Of a stretch of 64,000 bases of DNA, positions 9,432-17,656 are shown piece by piece (the stretch's first letter is position 1; each line of letters begins with the position of its first letter). The DNA lies in contig JIBW01000004.1 of the NCBI GenBank assembly GCA_012970285.1, forward strand, positions 186,001 to 250,000, read 5' to 3'. The notes beneath the pieces are model-generated. The model searched no databases. It saw only the letters and a list, made by a program, of their open reading frames with translations, and was not told where the DNA came from. The translations under genes were made by a program, and so were the position numbers. Source of the DNA: Bacillaceae bacterium JMAK1 (GTDB lineage: Bacteria > Bacillota > Bacilli > Bacillales > Marinococcaceae).

Positions 9432-9986
9432 CTGAGATGGAAATATGTAATCTTTATTTTCTTATACGTTGTACTCGTTGCGTGTAGTTCAGAGGCAAGA
9501 GCATTTAGAGATTTCCAAGAGCGCCTTCCGATTGACTTTACGATGAAGGAAGTCGAGATAGAAGATGTGACGAGTTATTCGTGGGAGGAAATTGAAGTTC
9601 GAGTAAACTATTTGACATCAATTATTGAAGAAAATGAGTCAACCTATACGTTTCAATCAGAGGAGTTTGACGAAGTAACTTTAATCTTAGATCATTTTGA
9701 CGACCCTAGTAACTTTTATAATAGAAGTATTCATTTATTCATTGATGATGATAACGGTCATGTTGAGATTGTTGATCTCTCATCCTCAAGTGAAGGTGAT
9801 TCAGATGTTCGATGGGTCGAACATGATATGTACATGACGTATGATGAGGATTGGACTGTGATCCACGTTAGAGGAGAGTGGCAAGGCGCCTATGTCATTG
9901 ACGGTCAAGAGCTTTCTTTTACAGAGCAAGATCATTGGAAAGTGCTCATTAATCCAGAAACGATGGCAGTAAGGGTAGGAGAATAG
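9432..9986 (+). CDS. uncharacterised lipoprotein with apparent CTG start
   Basis: The open frame runs from a TAG at 9396 to 9986. The first ATG (9543) begins inside a mature domain, but upstream in the same frame lies a textbook lipoprotein signal: basic RWK, a hydrophobic core (YVIFIFLYVVL) and lipobox LVAC followed by SSEARAF. No ATG, GTG or TTG occurs in frame between the TAG and the signal. CTG at 9432 does, eight bases after GGAGG (9419-9423). This gives 184 residues. The mature part is acidic, with EEIEVRVNYLTSIIEE and DEDWTVIHVRGEWQG. I do not recognise the domain. The protein should be anchored on the outer membrane face. A sequencing error near the G run is the main alternative. Confidence 0.65.
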   Translation: MRWKYVIFIFLYVVLVACSSEARAFRDFQERLPIDFTMKEVEIEDVTSYSWEEIEVRVNYLTSIIEENESTYTFQSEEFDEVTLILDHFDDPSNFYNRSIHLFIDDDNGHVEIVDLSSSSEGDSDVRWVEHDMYMTYDEDWTVIHVRGEWQGAYVIDGQELSFTEQDHWKVLINPETMAVRVGE

Positions 9987-9996
9987 ATAAGCGATG

Positions 9997-10028
9997 CGGT
10001 ATTTCGATGTCGAAGTGCCGATTTTTTT
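9997..10028 (+). terminator. terminator after lipoprotein gene
   Basis: CGGTATTTCGA pairs with TCGAAGTGCCG (two G-U pairs), followed by seven T. Confidence 0.75.
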
Positions 10029-10150
10029 ATGCTTACTTGTCGGATCAAGGGAGAGAAGTTTTTAAATGGCGATGAATACTATTAATATTCTAAAAACTAT
10101 GACATAATAAACCCACAGTTGAAGGCTGTAAGAAATTAGGAGGTGCCCTA

Positions 10151-10318
10151 ATGTTCACGATCATAAGAGTTCGAAATGGGGTTACAGAAACCCTAAAGGA
10201 ATCTAGCAGCCACTTGGAAAAAACCTTTGTCGACTCTGTTACTGCAAGTAATCTAGCTTATGCCTTAAATCGTCATTTATTACCAAATACAGCAAAGTGG
10301 GAAATTAGATCAATCTAA
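10151..10318 (+). CDS. 55-residue hypothetical protein
   Basis: A short frame from ATG 10151 with a strong TTAGGAGGTG ribosome site and a terminator 16 bases after the stop, both of which favour a real gene. The peptide starts MFTIIRVRNGVTETLKE, is soluble, and ends NTAKWEIRSI. A run of small polar residues (SSSHLEKTFVDSV) lies in the middle. No family recognised. Confidence 0.55.
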   Translation: MFTIIRVRNGVTETLKESSSHLEKTFVDSVTASNLAYALNRHLLPNTAKWEIRSI

Positions 10319-10334
10319 CATAGAAGTGATGTGA

Positions 10335-10357
10335 AGTGAGCCTTGCTCGCTTTTTTT
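10335..10357 (+). terminator. terminator after the 55-residue ORF
   Basis: AGTGAGC pairs with GCTCGCT (one G-U) across a three-base loop, followed by TTTTTT. Confidence 0.75.
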
Positions 10358-10444
10358 AATGGTTTTTTATGATTCCGACGTTTATGTCGAGAACTGTTTG
10401 TGGAATAGAAAGGAAAAGGTTCGAGATATAAAGGAGGAATCTAG

Positions 10445-11176
10445 TTGAAAGTAGCGTTTAAACTTGCGATAGCGCATATCATTACCTTAATTATTATGAT
10501 CATATTAAATTATAGCTCTGCAACGAATGTGGGAGATGTCGCGAATCAAGATCAGCCGCTGATTCAACCCGCGGGTTTTGCGTTCTCAATCTGGGGAGTT
10601 ATCTACGTATTGTTACTCATTTGGATTTTACGAACGTTTCTAAGTGGACGTTCTACGAGAGGGGTCTATGAAAGAGTAGGCATTCTCCCATCGATTAACT
10701 TTCTATTAAATGGTGCGTGGATTATCGCTTTTACACAACAATGGCTCGTCGTATCGACGATTATCATTTTCCTGTTGTTACTCACGCTTGTTGTGATGTA
10801 TTTACGAATCACGCATTCACGGGATGCTAAGTTCTTTGACCGTTTTCCTTTTTCGATGTACTTAGGTTGGATTACCGTTGCAAGTATCGCGAATGTATTT
10901 GTCACACTCGTTCAAAATGATGTTCAAACGGTTCTCGGCTTAAACGAAATGGTTTGGTCAGTAACGATGTTATTGATCGGAGCTGCACTAGCAGTTGGTA
11001 TTACGCTTTATTTTAAAGATGTTATTTATCCGCTCGTGATTGTATGGTCGTATGTGGCAATTTTTGCTGAAACGCCATCTACGTTTATTCAGGTCATTAC
11101 GGTCGTGAGTGTGATTGTTATTCTTATAATCTTGTTATTTGTCGTACGACAAAAAGCACGCCAACGCTCTCGTTAA
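10445..11176 (+). CDS. TspO/MBR-related membrane protein
   Basis: A 243-residue polytopic membrane protein related to the tryptophan-rich sensory proteins. The hallmark is QPAGFAFSIWGVIYVLLLIW near residue 42, followed by NFLLNGAWIIAF. It is longer than classical TspO (about 160 residues), with extra C-terminal helices, as in the Bacillus long form. The family binds porphyrins and steroids in other organisms; the role here is unknown. The start is TTG at 10445, directly after AAAGGAGGAATCTAG. The 3' end overlaps the convergent plsC gene by four bases. Confidence 0.75.
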   Translation: MKVAFKLAIAHIITLIIMIILNYSSATNVGDVANQDQPLIQPAGFAFSIWGVIYVLLLIWILRTFLSGRSTRGVYERVGILPSINFLLNGAWIIAFTQQWLVVSTIIIFLLLLTLVVMYLRITHSRDAKFFDRFPFSMYLGWITVASIANVFVTLVQNDVQTVLGLNEMVWSVTMLLIGAALAVGITLYFKDVIYPLVIVWSYVAIFAETPSTFIQVITVVSVIVILIILLFVVRQKARQRSR

Positions 11177-11874
11177 GGAGTGTTGACGCTGCTCGTGATC
11201 AATGTATGAATGTGCTCATTAAGCGTTGAAGCACTCGCATACTCCTCTGGGTTTACTAAAGGATGGACGGTGACAACGACGTTTGCTGGTTTGATTTTGC
11301 CATCATTTGCTTCCATAACACGATAAGATCCACTAATGCTCACTGGTAAGACTTGTACACCTGCTTTTTTAGCCATTCTAGCGCCAGCATTACTAAATGG
11401 TTGCACTGAATTGTCTTTGCTTCGATGACCTTCTGGAAAAATACAAAGTGGCGTACCATGCTTCACTTGCTCGCCTCCTTTAGCAAGTTGGCGCACAGAC
11501 TGCCTTGGATCAGATTGATCAATAAAGATACAACGCTTTAAGGTCATCCAAGTACCGAAGAGCGGAACCTTTTGTAGTGACGTTTTGGCAATGAAAGCAA
11601 GACTTGGGTTGACGTGAGACAGTAGAATCGGAATGTCGAAGTTTCCTTGATGATTAGAAACGAGCACATAGCGTTCGTCATCCGGAATGTTTTCTATTCC
11701 GTTCACGACCACCTTCGTTTTGGCAATTCGTAACGTACGTTTAGATAATGTTTTGGCAAATTGATTCGTTTTACGATAAGCGTGCTCGTCTTGTTTTCGC
11801 CTAAGCATGAACATCGGCGGAAGAAGACGTAGTAAGTAGAGCGCAGCATGTGTGTATGCTAAAAATGTTCTCAT
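11173..11874 (-). CDS. plsC: 1-acyl-sn-glycerol-3-phosphate acyltransferase
   Basis: A 233-residue PlsC-family acyltransferase that adds the second acyl chain to make phosphatidic acid at the inner membrane face. The catalytic HX4D is in VSNHQGNFDIP near residue 75 and the phosphate-binding motif is IFPEGHRSKD near residue 145. A hydrophobic N-terminus (YTHAALYLLRLLPPMFML) may associate with membrane. The ATG follows AGAGGTGA. The genome may hold other PlsC paralogues, so which step it serves is not settled. Confidence 0.85.
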   Translation of the reverse strand: MRTFLAYTHAALYLLRLLPPMFMLRRKQDEHAYRKTNQFAKTLSKRTLRIAKTKVVVNGIENIPDDERYVLVSNHQGNFDIPILLSHVNPSLAFIAKTSLQKVPLFGTWMTLKRCIFIDQSDPRQSVRQLAKGGEQVKHGTPLCIFPEGHRSKDNSVQPFSNAGARMAKKAGVQVLPVSISGSYRVMEANDGKIKPANVVVTVHPLVNPEEYASASTLNEHIHTLITSSVNTP

Positions 11875-11985
11875 GTTGTGTCACCTCTTAAAATCAGTAC
11901 GAGAGTACTATACCGCGTCAGTAATTCGTTATCAACTACTTTGAATGACAGGAAATCAACAATTCTCATAGGGGAGTGAACGATT

Positions 11986-12438
11986 TTGAAAAGACCATTT
12001 GAATCATTTACACAGACCATTGTAGAGATTGAACGATTACAAGAGGTTCCCGAACAAGATCTCGTAGAGCCGATTGACGAAGGAAAATGGTCAATTCGAG
12101 AGATTGTCGCTCATTTGAACGCTTGGGACGAACAATGCTTGCACAATTGGTTACCTGAAATGAAAGAAGGCTCCGTATTAGAGGAGTTTCCAGAGGTAGA
12201 ACGATTTAATAAAGAACAGCTACAAGTACGTGAAGAGCAAGGGGTCAAAGAGATTATCACAGCGTTCACAACAGACCGAAGAAAACTTGTGCACCAATTA
12301 TCGACGGTAGACCCTGAGGTTCGGTTTACAATTGGAGAAGGCGAGCGCCAATTTTCTGCGGAAAGCTTTGCAAAAATGTTTGCCAAACACGATCAACACC
12401 ATTTAGAGCAAATACACACTAAATTAAATGAACAATGA
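11986..12438 (+). CDS. DinB-family four-helix-bundle protein
   Basis: A 150-residue DinB-superfamily protein with likely metal ligands in REIVAHLNAWDEQ (residue about 44) and AKHDQHHLEQIH (about 133-138). WDEQ after the first ligand is typical. The start is TTG 11986 after GGGGAGTG. Substrate unknown; relatives include bacillithiol-transferase-like proteins. It is the second DinB-like gene in the window. Confidence 0.75.
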   Translation: MKRPFESFTQTIVEIERLQEVPEQDLVEPIDEGKWSIREIVAHLNAWDEQCLHNWLPEMKEGSVLEEFPEVERFNKEQLQVREEQGVKEIITAFTTDRRKLVHQLSTVDPEVRFTIGEGERQFSAESFAKMFAKHDQHHLEQIHTKLNEQ

Positions 12439-12521
12439 GTCATAGTTTCTTCTCAATTCATTGTGAAAAGCCTTACAAACGTACATGCAAAAATTGACGA
12501 TTATTTTTTGCTTTAAATGTG

Positions 12522-12550
12522 TTGACAGTCCTTCAGAATAGGAGTACTCT
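12522..12550 (+). promoter_or_regulatory. possible promoter of the 12713 gene
   Basis: TTGACA (12522-12527) and TACTCT (12545-12550) are 17 bases apart. The -10 is weak. It would give a leader of about 160 bases. Confidence 0.4.
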
Positions 12551-12570
12551 AGTCTCCGGCTACCATAAAT

Positions 12571-12699
12571 AACATTGTTGGCAAATTGTCACATTCATCA
12601 TTTTTGGAGCCTAATTTTCCGTGCTGTAGGTAAATGAAATGGATTTTATTATCTTACGTGCATAAGCTGTATAGATTCACAGCACGAGACTGCAATGTT
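12571..12699 (+). promoter_or_regulatory. nested inverted repeats in leader of 12713 gene
   Basis: Two nested pairs are visible: AACATTG (12571-12577) with CAATGTT (12693-12699), and inside it CGTGCTGT (12620-12627) with ACAGCACG (12679-12686). The outer right arm ends immediately before the GGAGG ribosome site, so folding could affect translation. I do not recognise a known riboswitch. Confidence 0.4.
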
Positions 12700-12712
12700 G
12701 GAGGATTAGGGG

Positions 12713-12982
12713 ATGAAGTACTACGAGTTCTTTGCGCCATTTTATGCGTTAGTAAAGGCACCGACGAAGCAGAAGGCAATGAGTATCTATAAGAAAAGAG
12801 TTTGGGAGAATGGGCCAGATGACTGGAGAGAGTGTTCTAGAGATTACGCCCTTATGCGCTTTGCAATGGACCATCATCCAGCAACGACCGACATTCCAGT
12901 CGCACTCAATGAATTTACAGATACTGATGCCGATGTTTTAATCGTCACTTGCCAGCCTGGTGGATTACAAAACGCAAATTAA
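12713..12982 (+). CDS. 89-residue hypothetical protein
   Basis: A compact protein starting MKYYEFFAPFYALVKAPTKQ and ending IVTCQPGGLQNAN. The ATG follows TTGGAGGATTAGGGG, and a strong terminator follows, so it is very likely expressed. The aromatic start and KAMSIYKKRVWE helix resemble small proteins I associate with phages and plasmids, but no mobile-element gene is near. A structured leader precedes it. Function unknown. Confidence 0.6.
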   Translation: MKYYEFFAPFYALVKAPTKQKAMSIYKKRVWENGPDDWRECSRDYALMRFAMDHHPATTDIPVALNEFTDTDADVLIVTCQPGGLQNAN

Positions 12983-12995
12983 TAGAATGAACATG

Positions 12996-13025
12996 CGCTG
13001 CGAGTGATCGCAGCGTTTTATTTTT
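12996..13025 (+). terminator. terminator after 12713-12982
   Basis: CGCTGCGA and TCGCAGCG pair around GTGA, followed by TTTTATTTTT. Confidence 0.9.
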
Positions 13026-13170
13026 GTCTGAATCTGGGAAGCTTAATTAAGACCATGTTTACTATTAAATCAAAGAAGATCGTTTCAACCGTTAAAAACT
13101 TGTCACGTTTTAGTTCCTATTTATTAGAATAAAGCGTGTAGGATAGAAGAGAAGAAAGGAGTATTATCTT

Positions 13171-13812
13171 ATGAAATATCTTGTTTCAGTAACGATTGCG
13201 TTGGCAGTGATTATAATTGCAGGCTTTTACTTTCTCTATCCTGGCAGTCAAGACTCGATCGAACAAATAGAGATTGAAACTCAACCCACTCTCGGTAATG
13301 AAGAAGCTGAAGTTACGATTATTGAATTTGGTGATTATAAATGCCCGGCTTGTAAAGTTTGGGATGAGACGGTTTTCCAACAACTAAAAGACGATTACAT
13401 AGAGAACGGACAAGCGAATTTTGCGTTTATTAATGCCCCTTTCCATGGTGCAGAATCAATGCTTGCAGCTCTTGCTAGTGAATCGGTTTGGCACAACCAT
13501 CCTGAAGCGTTTTGGGAATATCATGAAGCTCTTTATCAGGCGCAACCAGAAGATGCGGGGCATGATTCACAATGGGTGACCGTAGACGAGCTACTTCGTG
13601 TTGCTGCAGAAGACGTTGACGAAGAGATTGATCTTGAGGTTTTGACAGACGATCTTCTAAATCAGACGTACAGCGAGCAGGTCGAGGAAGATATTGATCT
13701 CATTCAAGAGCATGACATTCAATTAACACCCACAATTGTAATCAACGGTCACGTGATGGAGGATCCTTTTGATTATGAAAAAATCGTTGAGACGATTGAG
13801 GCAGAGTTATAA
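13171..13812 (+). CDS. membrane-anchored DsbA/BdbD-like thiol-disulfide protein
   Basis: A 213-residue extracytoplasmic thioredoxin-fold protein with an N-terminal membrane anchor (residues 4-24) and no lipobox. The active site CPAC is at residues 58-61 in EFGDYKCPACKVW, and the cis-proline loop is QLTPTIVING near residue 190. The long insertion between them is the helical domain of DsbA. The class oxidises or isomerises disulfides in exported proteins, as BdbD does with BdbC in B. subtilis; no BdbC-type partner is adjacent. The domain is rich in Asp and Glu, as expected for an exported protein of an alkaliphile (inference). ATG follows AGAAAGGAG. Confidence 0.85.
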   Translation: MKYLVSVTIALAVIIIAGFYFLYPGSQDSIEQIEIETQPTLGNEEAEVTIIEFGDYKCPACKVWDETVFQQLKDDYIENGQANFAFINAPFHGAESMLAALASESVWHNHPEAFWEYHEALYQAQPEDAGHDSQWVTVDELLRVAAEDVDEEIDLEVLTDDLLNQTYSEQVEEDIDLIQEHDIQLTPTIVINGHVMEDPFDYEKIVETIEAEL

Positions 13813-13828
13813 AAAATAAAGCGTTGAG

Positions 13829-13862
13829 GCAATGATCGTCGTAAAGGACATCATTGCTTTTT
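13829..13862 (+). terminator. terminator after DsbA-like gene
   Basis: GCAATGAT pairs with ATCATTGC around a 13-base loop and is followed by TTTTTAT. Confidence 0.75.
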
Positions 13863-14023
13863 ATATGTACAAACAATGTGAAGTTCATTCAATACATTAT
13901 AGATATACATACTAATGAATAATGTAAAATTGAATTTTAGGGATAAATATAGGCAGTTGCATGATTTCATTCGTTGTTTCCCATGCTATAATAATACGTA
14001 GTGTTAAAGGGGTTTGATGCAAC

Positions 14024-14467
14024 ATGTCAAAACAAAAGGTGACGGCGTACATTACTCGAGAATACGCTGGTGAAACACAGTTACTAACGTTAACTTCTGA
14101 GGATACGAATTGGGCAGGTGTAGAAGTTCCAGGTGGTACCGTTGAACCTGGAGAAACGTTAGAACAAGCATTGTTTAGAGAAATTGCTGAAGAGTCAGGA
14201 ATCTCCAGAAGTCAATTAACGATGGTCCAATATTTGGGGTACAATACCTATCAATCGCGTACAACGCAGGAAATCATGACAAGGCACAACTACCATTTAA
14301 TTTATACTGGTGATAGTAAGCATGTATTTACTCATAGTGTTCAAAGTAACGACATTGATCATGGATGGTTATATCACTACGAGTGGCGATCGATGCACTC
14401 CAACCAATTAATTAAACTCGCAGACAAATTGCAACCTGGATTAGTTGAACTTTACAAATTGCTTTAA
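14024..14467 (+). CDS. Nudix hydrolase
   Basis: A 147-residue Nudix-fold pyrophosphohydrolase. The Nudix box is clear: GGTVEPGETLEQALFREI then AEESGI, with the REXXEE metal-binding glutamates near residues 52-57. The substrate (nucleoside diphosphate-X compounds) cannot be told. The ATG lies after AAAGGGG with ten-base spacing, and promoter-like AT-rich sequence (TATAATAATAC) precedes it. Probably monocistronic. Confidence 0.85.
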   Translation: MSKQKVTAYITREYAGETQLLTLTSEDTNWAGVEVPGGTVEPGETLEQALFREIAEESGISRSQLTMVQYLGYNTYQSRTTQEIMTRHNYHLIYTGDSKHVFTHSVQSNDIDHGWLYHYEWRSMHSNQLIKLADKLQPGLVELYKLL

Positions 14468-14641
14468 AAGGCGAGCGGAATGCTTCGTCTTTTTTTGTCT
14501 GAAAAATAGTTGAATGAGTCCGTTACTATTTGAGCATATTAAGCAAAGAAACATCGGAATCGGCGAAAAATGCACATTTCCGTTCATATCCAATGTGAGA
14601 GCAAAGGCTTGATAGCACAGGTTTTTTTATTGGAAAAGCCG

Positions 14642-14818
14642 ATGAATAAACATTCATCTAAAAAAAAATATAGACAAATAGCAAACATACATAATATGAT
14701 GTATCTACTGTTTGAGAAAGAAGTCGACGAAACTTTCCAATCACATCTCAAAAGGAAATTAACGATATTATTTAACGATTATGAAATATTAGATTATATT
14801 GTTTGCCATGTGGTTTAG
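14642..14818 (+). CDS. doubtful 58-residue ORF before gltT
   Basis: An AT-rich short frame (starts MNKHSSKKKYRQIANIHNMM) with only a weak GGAAAAG ribosome site. It ends 13 bases before the symporter start, with its stop next to that gene's ribosome site. An ATG at 14570 in the same frame would extend it to 82 residues. No family recognised; it may be leader RNA that is not translated. Confidence 0.25.
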   Translation: MNKHSSKKKYRQIANIHNMMYLLFEKEVDETFQSHLKRKLTILFNDYEILDYIVCHVV

Positions 14819-14831
14819 GGGAGGAATTTTA

Positions 14832-16067
14832 ATGAGTTTAACAAAAAAGATTATTATTGCATTAGTTGCCGGCTTAATTGTCGGTCTTTCTTTAAATGCT
14901 TTTCTACCTACAGAAACGTTCAATCAAATTGATTATTACCTACTTAGCCCAGTAGGAGACATTTTCTTAAGAGCCATTTCCATGCTCGTTGTTCCACTCG
15001 TATTCTTCTCGTTAGTGCTTGGTGCTGCGAGTATGAGTGATGTGAAACGGCTTGGACGTATCGGTGGATTCACCATGGGTTTTTATTTATTAACGACACC
15101 GATAGCGCTTACAATTGGTATTGCTGTTGCGTACCTTCTACAACCCGGTACTGAAGGTTTAATGAATCAGAACATGGATGGTTATGAGCCGAATGAAGCA
15201 CCGCCAATTATGGAAACGCTCGTAAATATCATTCCGAACAACCCTGTCGAATCATTAGCAACAGGTGAAATGCTTCAAATTATCGTTTTTGCCCTACTCA
15301 TCGGTTTTGGTATTGCAATGCTTGGTGAGAAGACAAAGGGTTTATTAAGTCTTGTAGAACAAGCCAATGAGGTTATGATCTGGCTCGTTAAGCTTGTTAT
15401 GAAGCTTGCGCCATTTGGAGCATTTGCATTAATCGCTTCAGCCATTGGAGAACTTGGTTGGGGTGCTTTACAGTCAATGTTTATGTATATGCTTGCAATT
15501 ATTCTTGCATTAGGAATTCAAATGATGCTCGTATATGGTGGACTAGTATCGGTATGGGGAAGAATGAATCCAATTGCATTCTTTAAAGGCTTTGTGCCAG
15601 CAATGGCAGTTGCCTTTAGTACGTCTAGTAGCTCTGCAACGCTTCCTGTAACAATGCGTTCAGTAGAAGAAAACTTAGGTGTTCCAAAATCGATTAGTTC
15701 CTTTACGTTACCGCTAGGTGCAACGATTAATATGGATGGTACGGCCATCATGCAGGCCGTTGCAACGATCTTCTTAGCCCAAGTATATGCCGTTGACTTA
15801 GGCGTAACTGAGTTATTAACGATCATCTTAACTGCAACTCTTGCAAGTCTAGGAACGGCAAGTGTTCCTGGAGCAGGAATTATCATGCTTGCGATGGTAT
15901 TACAATCGGTAGGAATTCCGCTCGATGGTATTGCGTTAATTCTAGCCGTAGACCGTATTCTAGATATGTCACGAACCGCTGTTAATATTACAGGTGACGC
16001 TGCTGCATCCGTCATTGTTGCACGTATGGAAAAGAAGCGTGATTACAAAAATACAGAGGAATTATAA
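14832..16067 (+). CDS. gltT: dicarboxylate/amino-acid:cation symporter (GltT/GltP-like)
   Basis: A 411-residue DAACS-family transporter that brings in glutamate, aspartate or C4-dicarboxylates with sodium or protons. Visible are the re-entrant loop serine motif FSTSSSSATLPVTM (near residue 260), the substrate-site segment LGATINMDGTAIMQ, and the late VDRILDMSRTAVNITGD with the ligand arginine and asparagine. The ATG at 14832 follows AGGGGAGGAA, and is preferred over an in-frame start 33 bases upstream. A strong terminator follows. The nearby YjiH and GabT genes suggest amino-acid catabolism, though each has its own unit. Confidence 0.88.
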   Translation: MSLTKKIIIALVAGLIVGLSLNAFLPTETFNQIDYYLLSPVGDIFLRAISMLVVPLVFFSLVLGAASMSDVKRLGRIGGFTMGFYLLTTPIALTIGIAVAYLLQPGTEGLMNQNMDGYEPNEAPPIMETLVNIIPNNPVESLATGEMLQIIVFALLIGFGIAMLGEKTKGLLSLVEQANEVMIWLVKLVMKLAPFGAFALIASAIGELGWGALQSMFMYMLAIILALGIQMMLVYGGLVSVWGRMNPIAFFKGFVPAMAVAFSTSSSSATLPVTMRSVEENLGVPKSISSFTLPLGATINMDGTAIMQAVATIFLAQVYAVDLGVTELLTIILTATLASLGTASVPGAGIIMLAMVLQSVGIPLDGIALILAVDRILDMSRTAVNITGDAAASVIVARMEKKRDYKNTEEL

Positions 16068-16068
16068 A

Positions 16069-16100
16069 AAAGATGAGTGCTTAGGCACTCATCTTTTTTT
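16069..16100 (+). terminator. terminator after gltT
   Basis: AAAGATGAGTGC and GCACTCATCTTT pair across TTAG, followed by a T run. Confidence 0.95.
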
Positions 16101-16225
16101 GTTTAATAACCTTAAGAAATAAGCGGCACATTTGCAATTCTCTTATTTTTATAGAGTCATTATTTTACAATTGCATACTTATTATTAATAATGTATATTA
16201 ATGAATATAGAAATGAGGGAATGAC

Positions 16226-17590
16226 ATGAAGTCAGCAATTCAATCTACAAATACAAATACAACAAATCATAAATTAAAGTTTTTAATACCAACGATCATT
16301 GGTGCATTTTTATTTCTTATTCCACTTCCTATTGACGGTCAATGGCTCGTACTTATTGCTGTCTTGGCAAACAGTGCTCAAAGTTTTCTTGAGCCAGTTA
16401 TTGTTGAACTGCTCGTAGCAGTGTTGTTTTTCTCAGGTTTTGGGTCACTACTCGCAACGATGACCAAACCAAGTTGGTTAATGAAATCGAATCTTCATCC
16501 ACTTGTCGTCGTTCATCCAATTTGGCTTACCATTCGTGTTGTGGGTGCCGTATTCGCTGTGATGGTTTATTTTCAAATTGGACCAACGGTCGTCTTGGAT
16601 GAAACAACCGGTGGAGAAGTATTAACAGGATTATTACCAACGCTTGCCGTGTGGACATTCGTGATGGGGATGTTGTTGCCGTTGCTCGTTAACTACGGTC
16701 TTATGGAATGGCTCGGAACGATGGCTCGTAAAGTGATGCGTCCGTTTTTCCAACTTCCAGGAAGGTCTGCCGTCGATGCAATGGCATCATGGATGGGAAA
16801 CAACATGGTAAGTATTTTAATTACAATTGATCAATATGAAAATGGTTATTATTCAAAGAAAGAATCAGCGGTCATCGTAACAAACTTTACGATTACGAGC
16901 ATCGGCTTTGCATTAATTATTGCTTCAATGTTAGAACTCGAAGGCATGTTCTTACCTTTCTATGGAACGGTACTCGTAGGGGTGTTTGTTGCAGCAATCA
17001 TCTGCCCAAGAATTCCACCACTTTCTAAAATGCAAAATGAGTATTACGGTCCAGTTGGGAAACAAATAAAAGAAGAAGTACCAAACAATCAATCAACGTT
17101 ATCCTTTGCGTTTGAACGAGCGGTCCAAAAAGCTGCTCAATCGGACAAGCCTGTGCATATTATTAAAAAAGGATTGTTCAATGCAACGGATATTTGGCTA
17201 GGGATGCTTCCGATTGTTATGGCGATTGGTACACTGGCACTAATCATTGCTGAGTTCACGAGCTTTTTCCAAATCATTTCGTATCCGTTAATTCCAATTC
17301 TTGAATGGATGCAAATTCCTGAAGCGCACTTAGCAGCTCCTGCACTACTTGTAGGCTTCGCAGACATGTTCTTGCCAGCGATCCTCGCAAGTGGCATAGA
17401 GAGCGAATTGACTCGTTTCGTCGTCGGTGCTGTTTCTCTCACGCAGCTCATCTATTTATCTGAAATTGGAGTTATGCTGATTCGTTCGAAGATTCCTGTG
17501 AACTTCTGGCAACTGCTTGCACTTTTCTTAATCCGTACAGCGATTACACTACCGATCGTTGTTCTCATTGCTCATTTCGTTATTTTTTAA
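16226..17590 (+). CDS. YjiH-family GATE-domain membrane protein (copy 1)
   Basis: A 454-residue polytopic membrane protein of the YjiH family, which has nucleoside-recognition GATE domains and unproven transport function. The conserved block TGGEVLTGLLPTLAVW, then NYGLMEWLG and RPFFQLPGRSAVDAMASW, is shared with the paralogue at 34406, as are FADMFLPAI and SEIGVMLIRSKIP near the C-terminus. The substrate is unknown. It is followed after a terminator by gabT; the paralogue sits beside a ureohydrolase. This suggests amine or amino-acid transport (inference). The ATG follows AAATGAGGGAATGAC, a modest ribosome site. Confidence 0.8.
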   Translation: MKSAIQSTNTNTTNHKLKFLIPTIIGAFLFLIPLPIDGQWLVLIAVLANSAQSFLEPVIVELLVAVLFFSGFGSLLATMTKPSWLMKSNLHPLVVVHPIWLTIRVVGAVFAVMVYFQIGPTVVLDETTGGEVLTGLLPTLAVWTFVMGMLLPLLVNYGLMEWLGTMARKVMRPFFQLPGRSAVDAMASWMGNNMVSILITIDQYENGYYSKKESAVIVTNFTITSIGFALIIASMLELEGMFLPFYGTVLVGVFVAAIICPRIPPLSKMQNEYYGPVGKQIKEEVPNNQSTLSFAFERAVQKAAQSDKPVHIIKKGLFNATDIWLGMLPIVMAIGTLALIIAEFTSFFQIISYPLIPILEWMQIPEAHLAAPALLVGFADMFLPAILASGIESELTRFVVGAVSLTQLIYLSEIGVMLIRSKIPVNFWQLLALFLIRTAITLPIVVLIAHFVIF

Positions 17591-17612
17591 GTATAATAAA
17601 GCAAACGATGTT

Positions 17613-17638
17613 GAGGCTCCCGAGCGGGCCTCTTTTCT
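17613..17638 (+). terminator. terminator between yjiH copy 1 and gabT
   Basis: GAGGC and GCCTC with inner CC/GG pairs form a short stem followed by TTTTC. It is weaker than most terminators here, so partial read-through into gabT is possible. Confidence 0.65.
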
Positions 17639-17656
17639 ATAGAAGGAGACGTTTTC

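Noticed and set aside
9281-9487. 68-residue ORF overlapping the inverted repeat and the lipoprotein signal
   Set aside because: It starts inside the terminator stem, has no ribosome site, and is out of frame with a convincing lipobox.
16100-16225. Sigma-54 promoter ahead of yjiH copy 1
   Set aside because: GGCACATTTGC near 16123 looks tempting, but GG and GC are seven bases apart, not ten.
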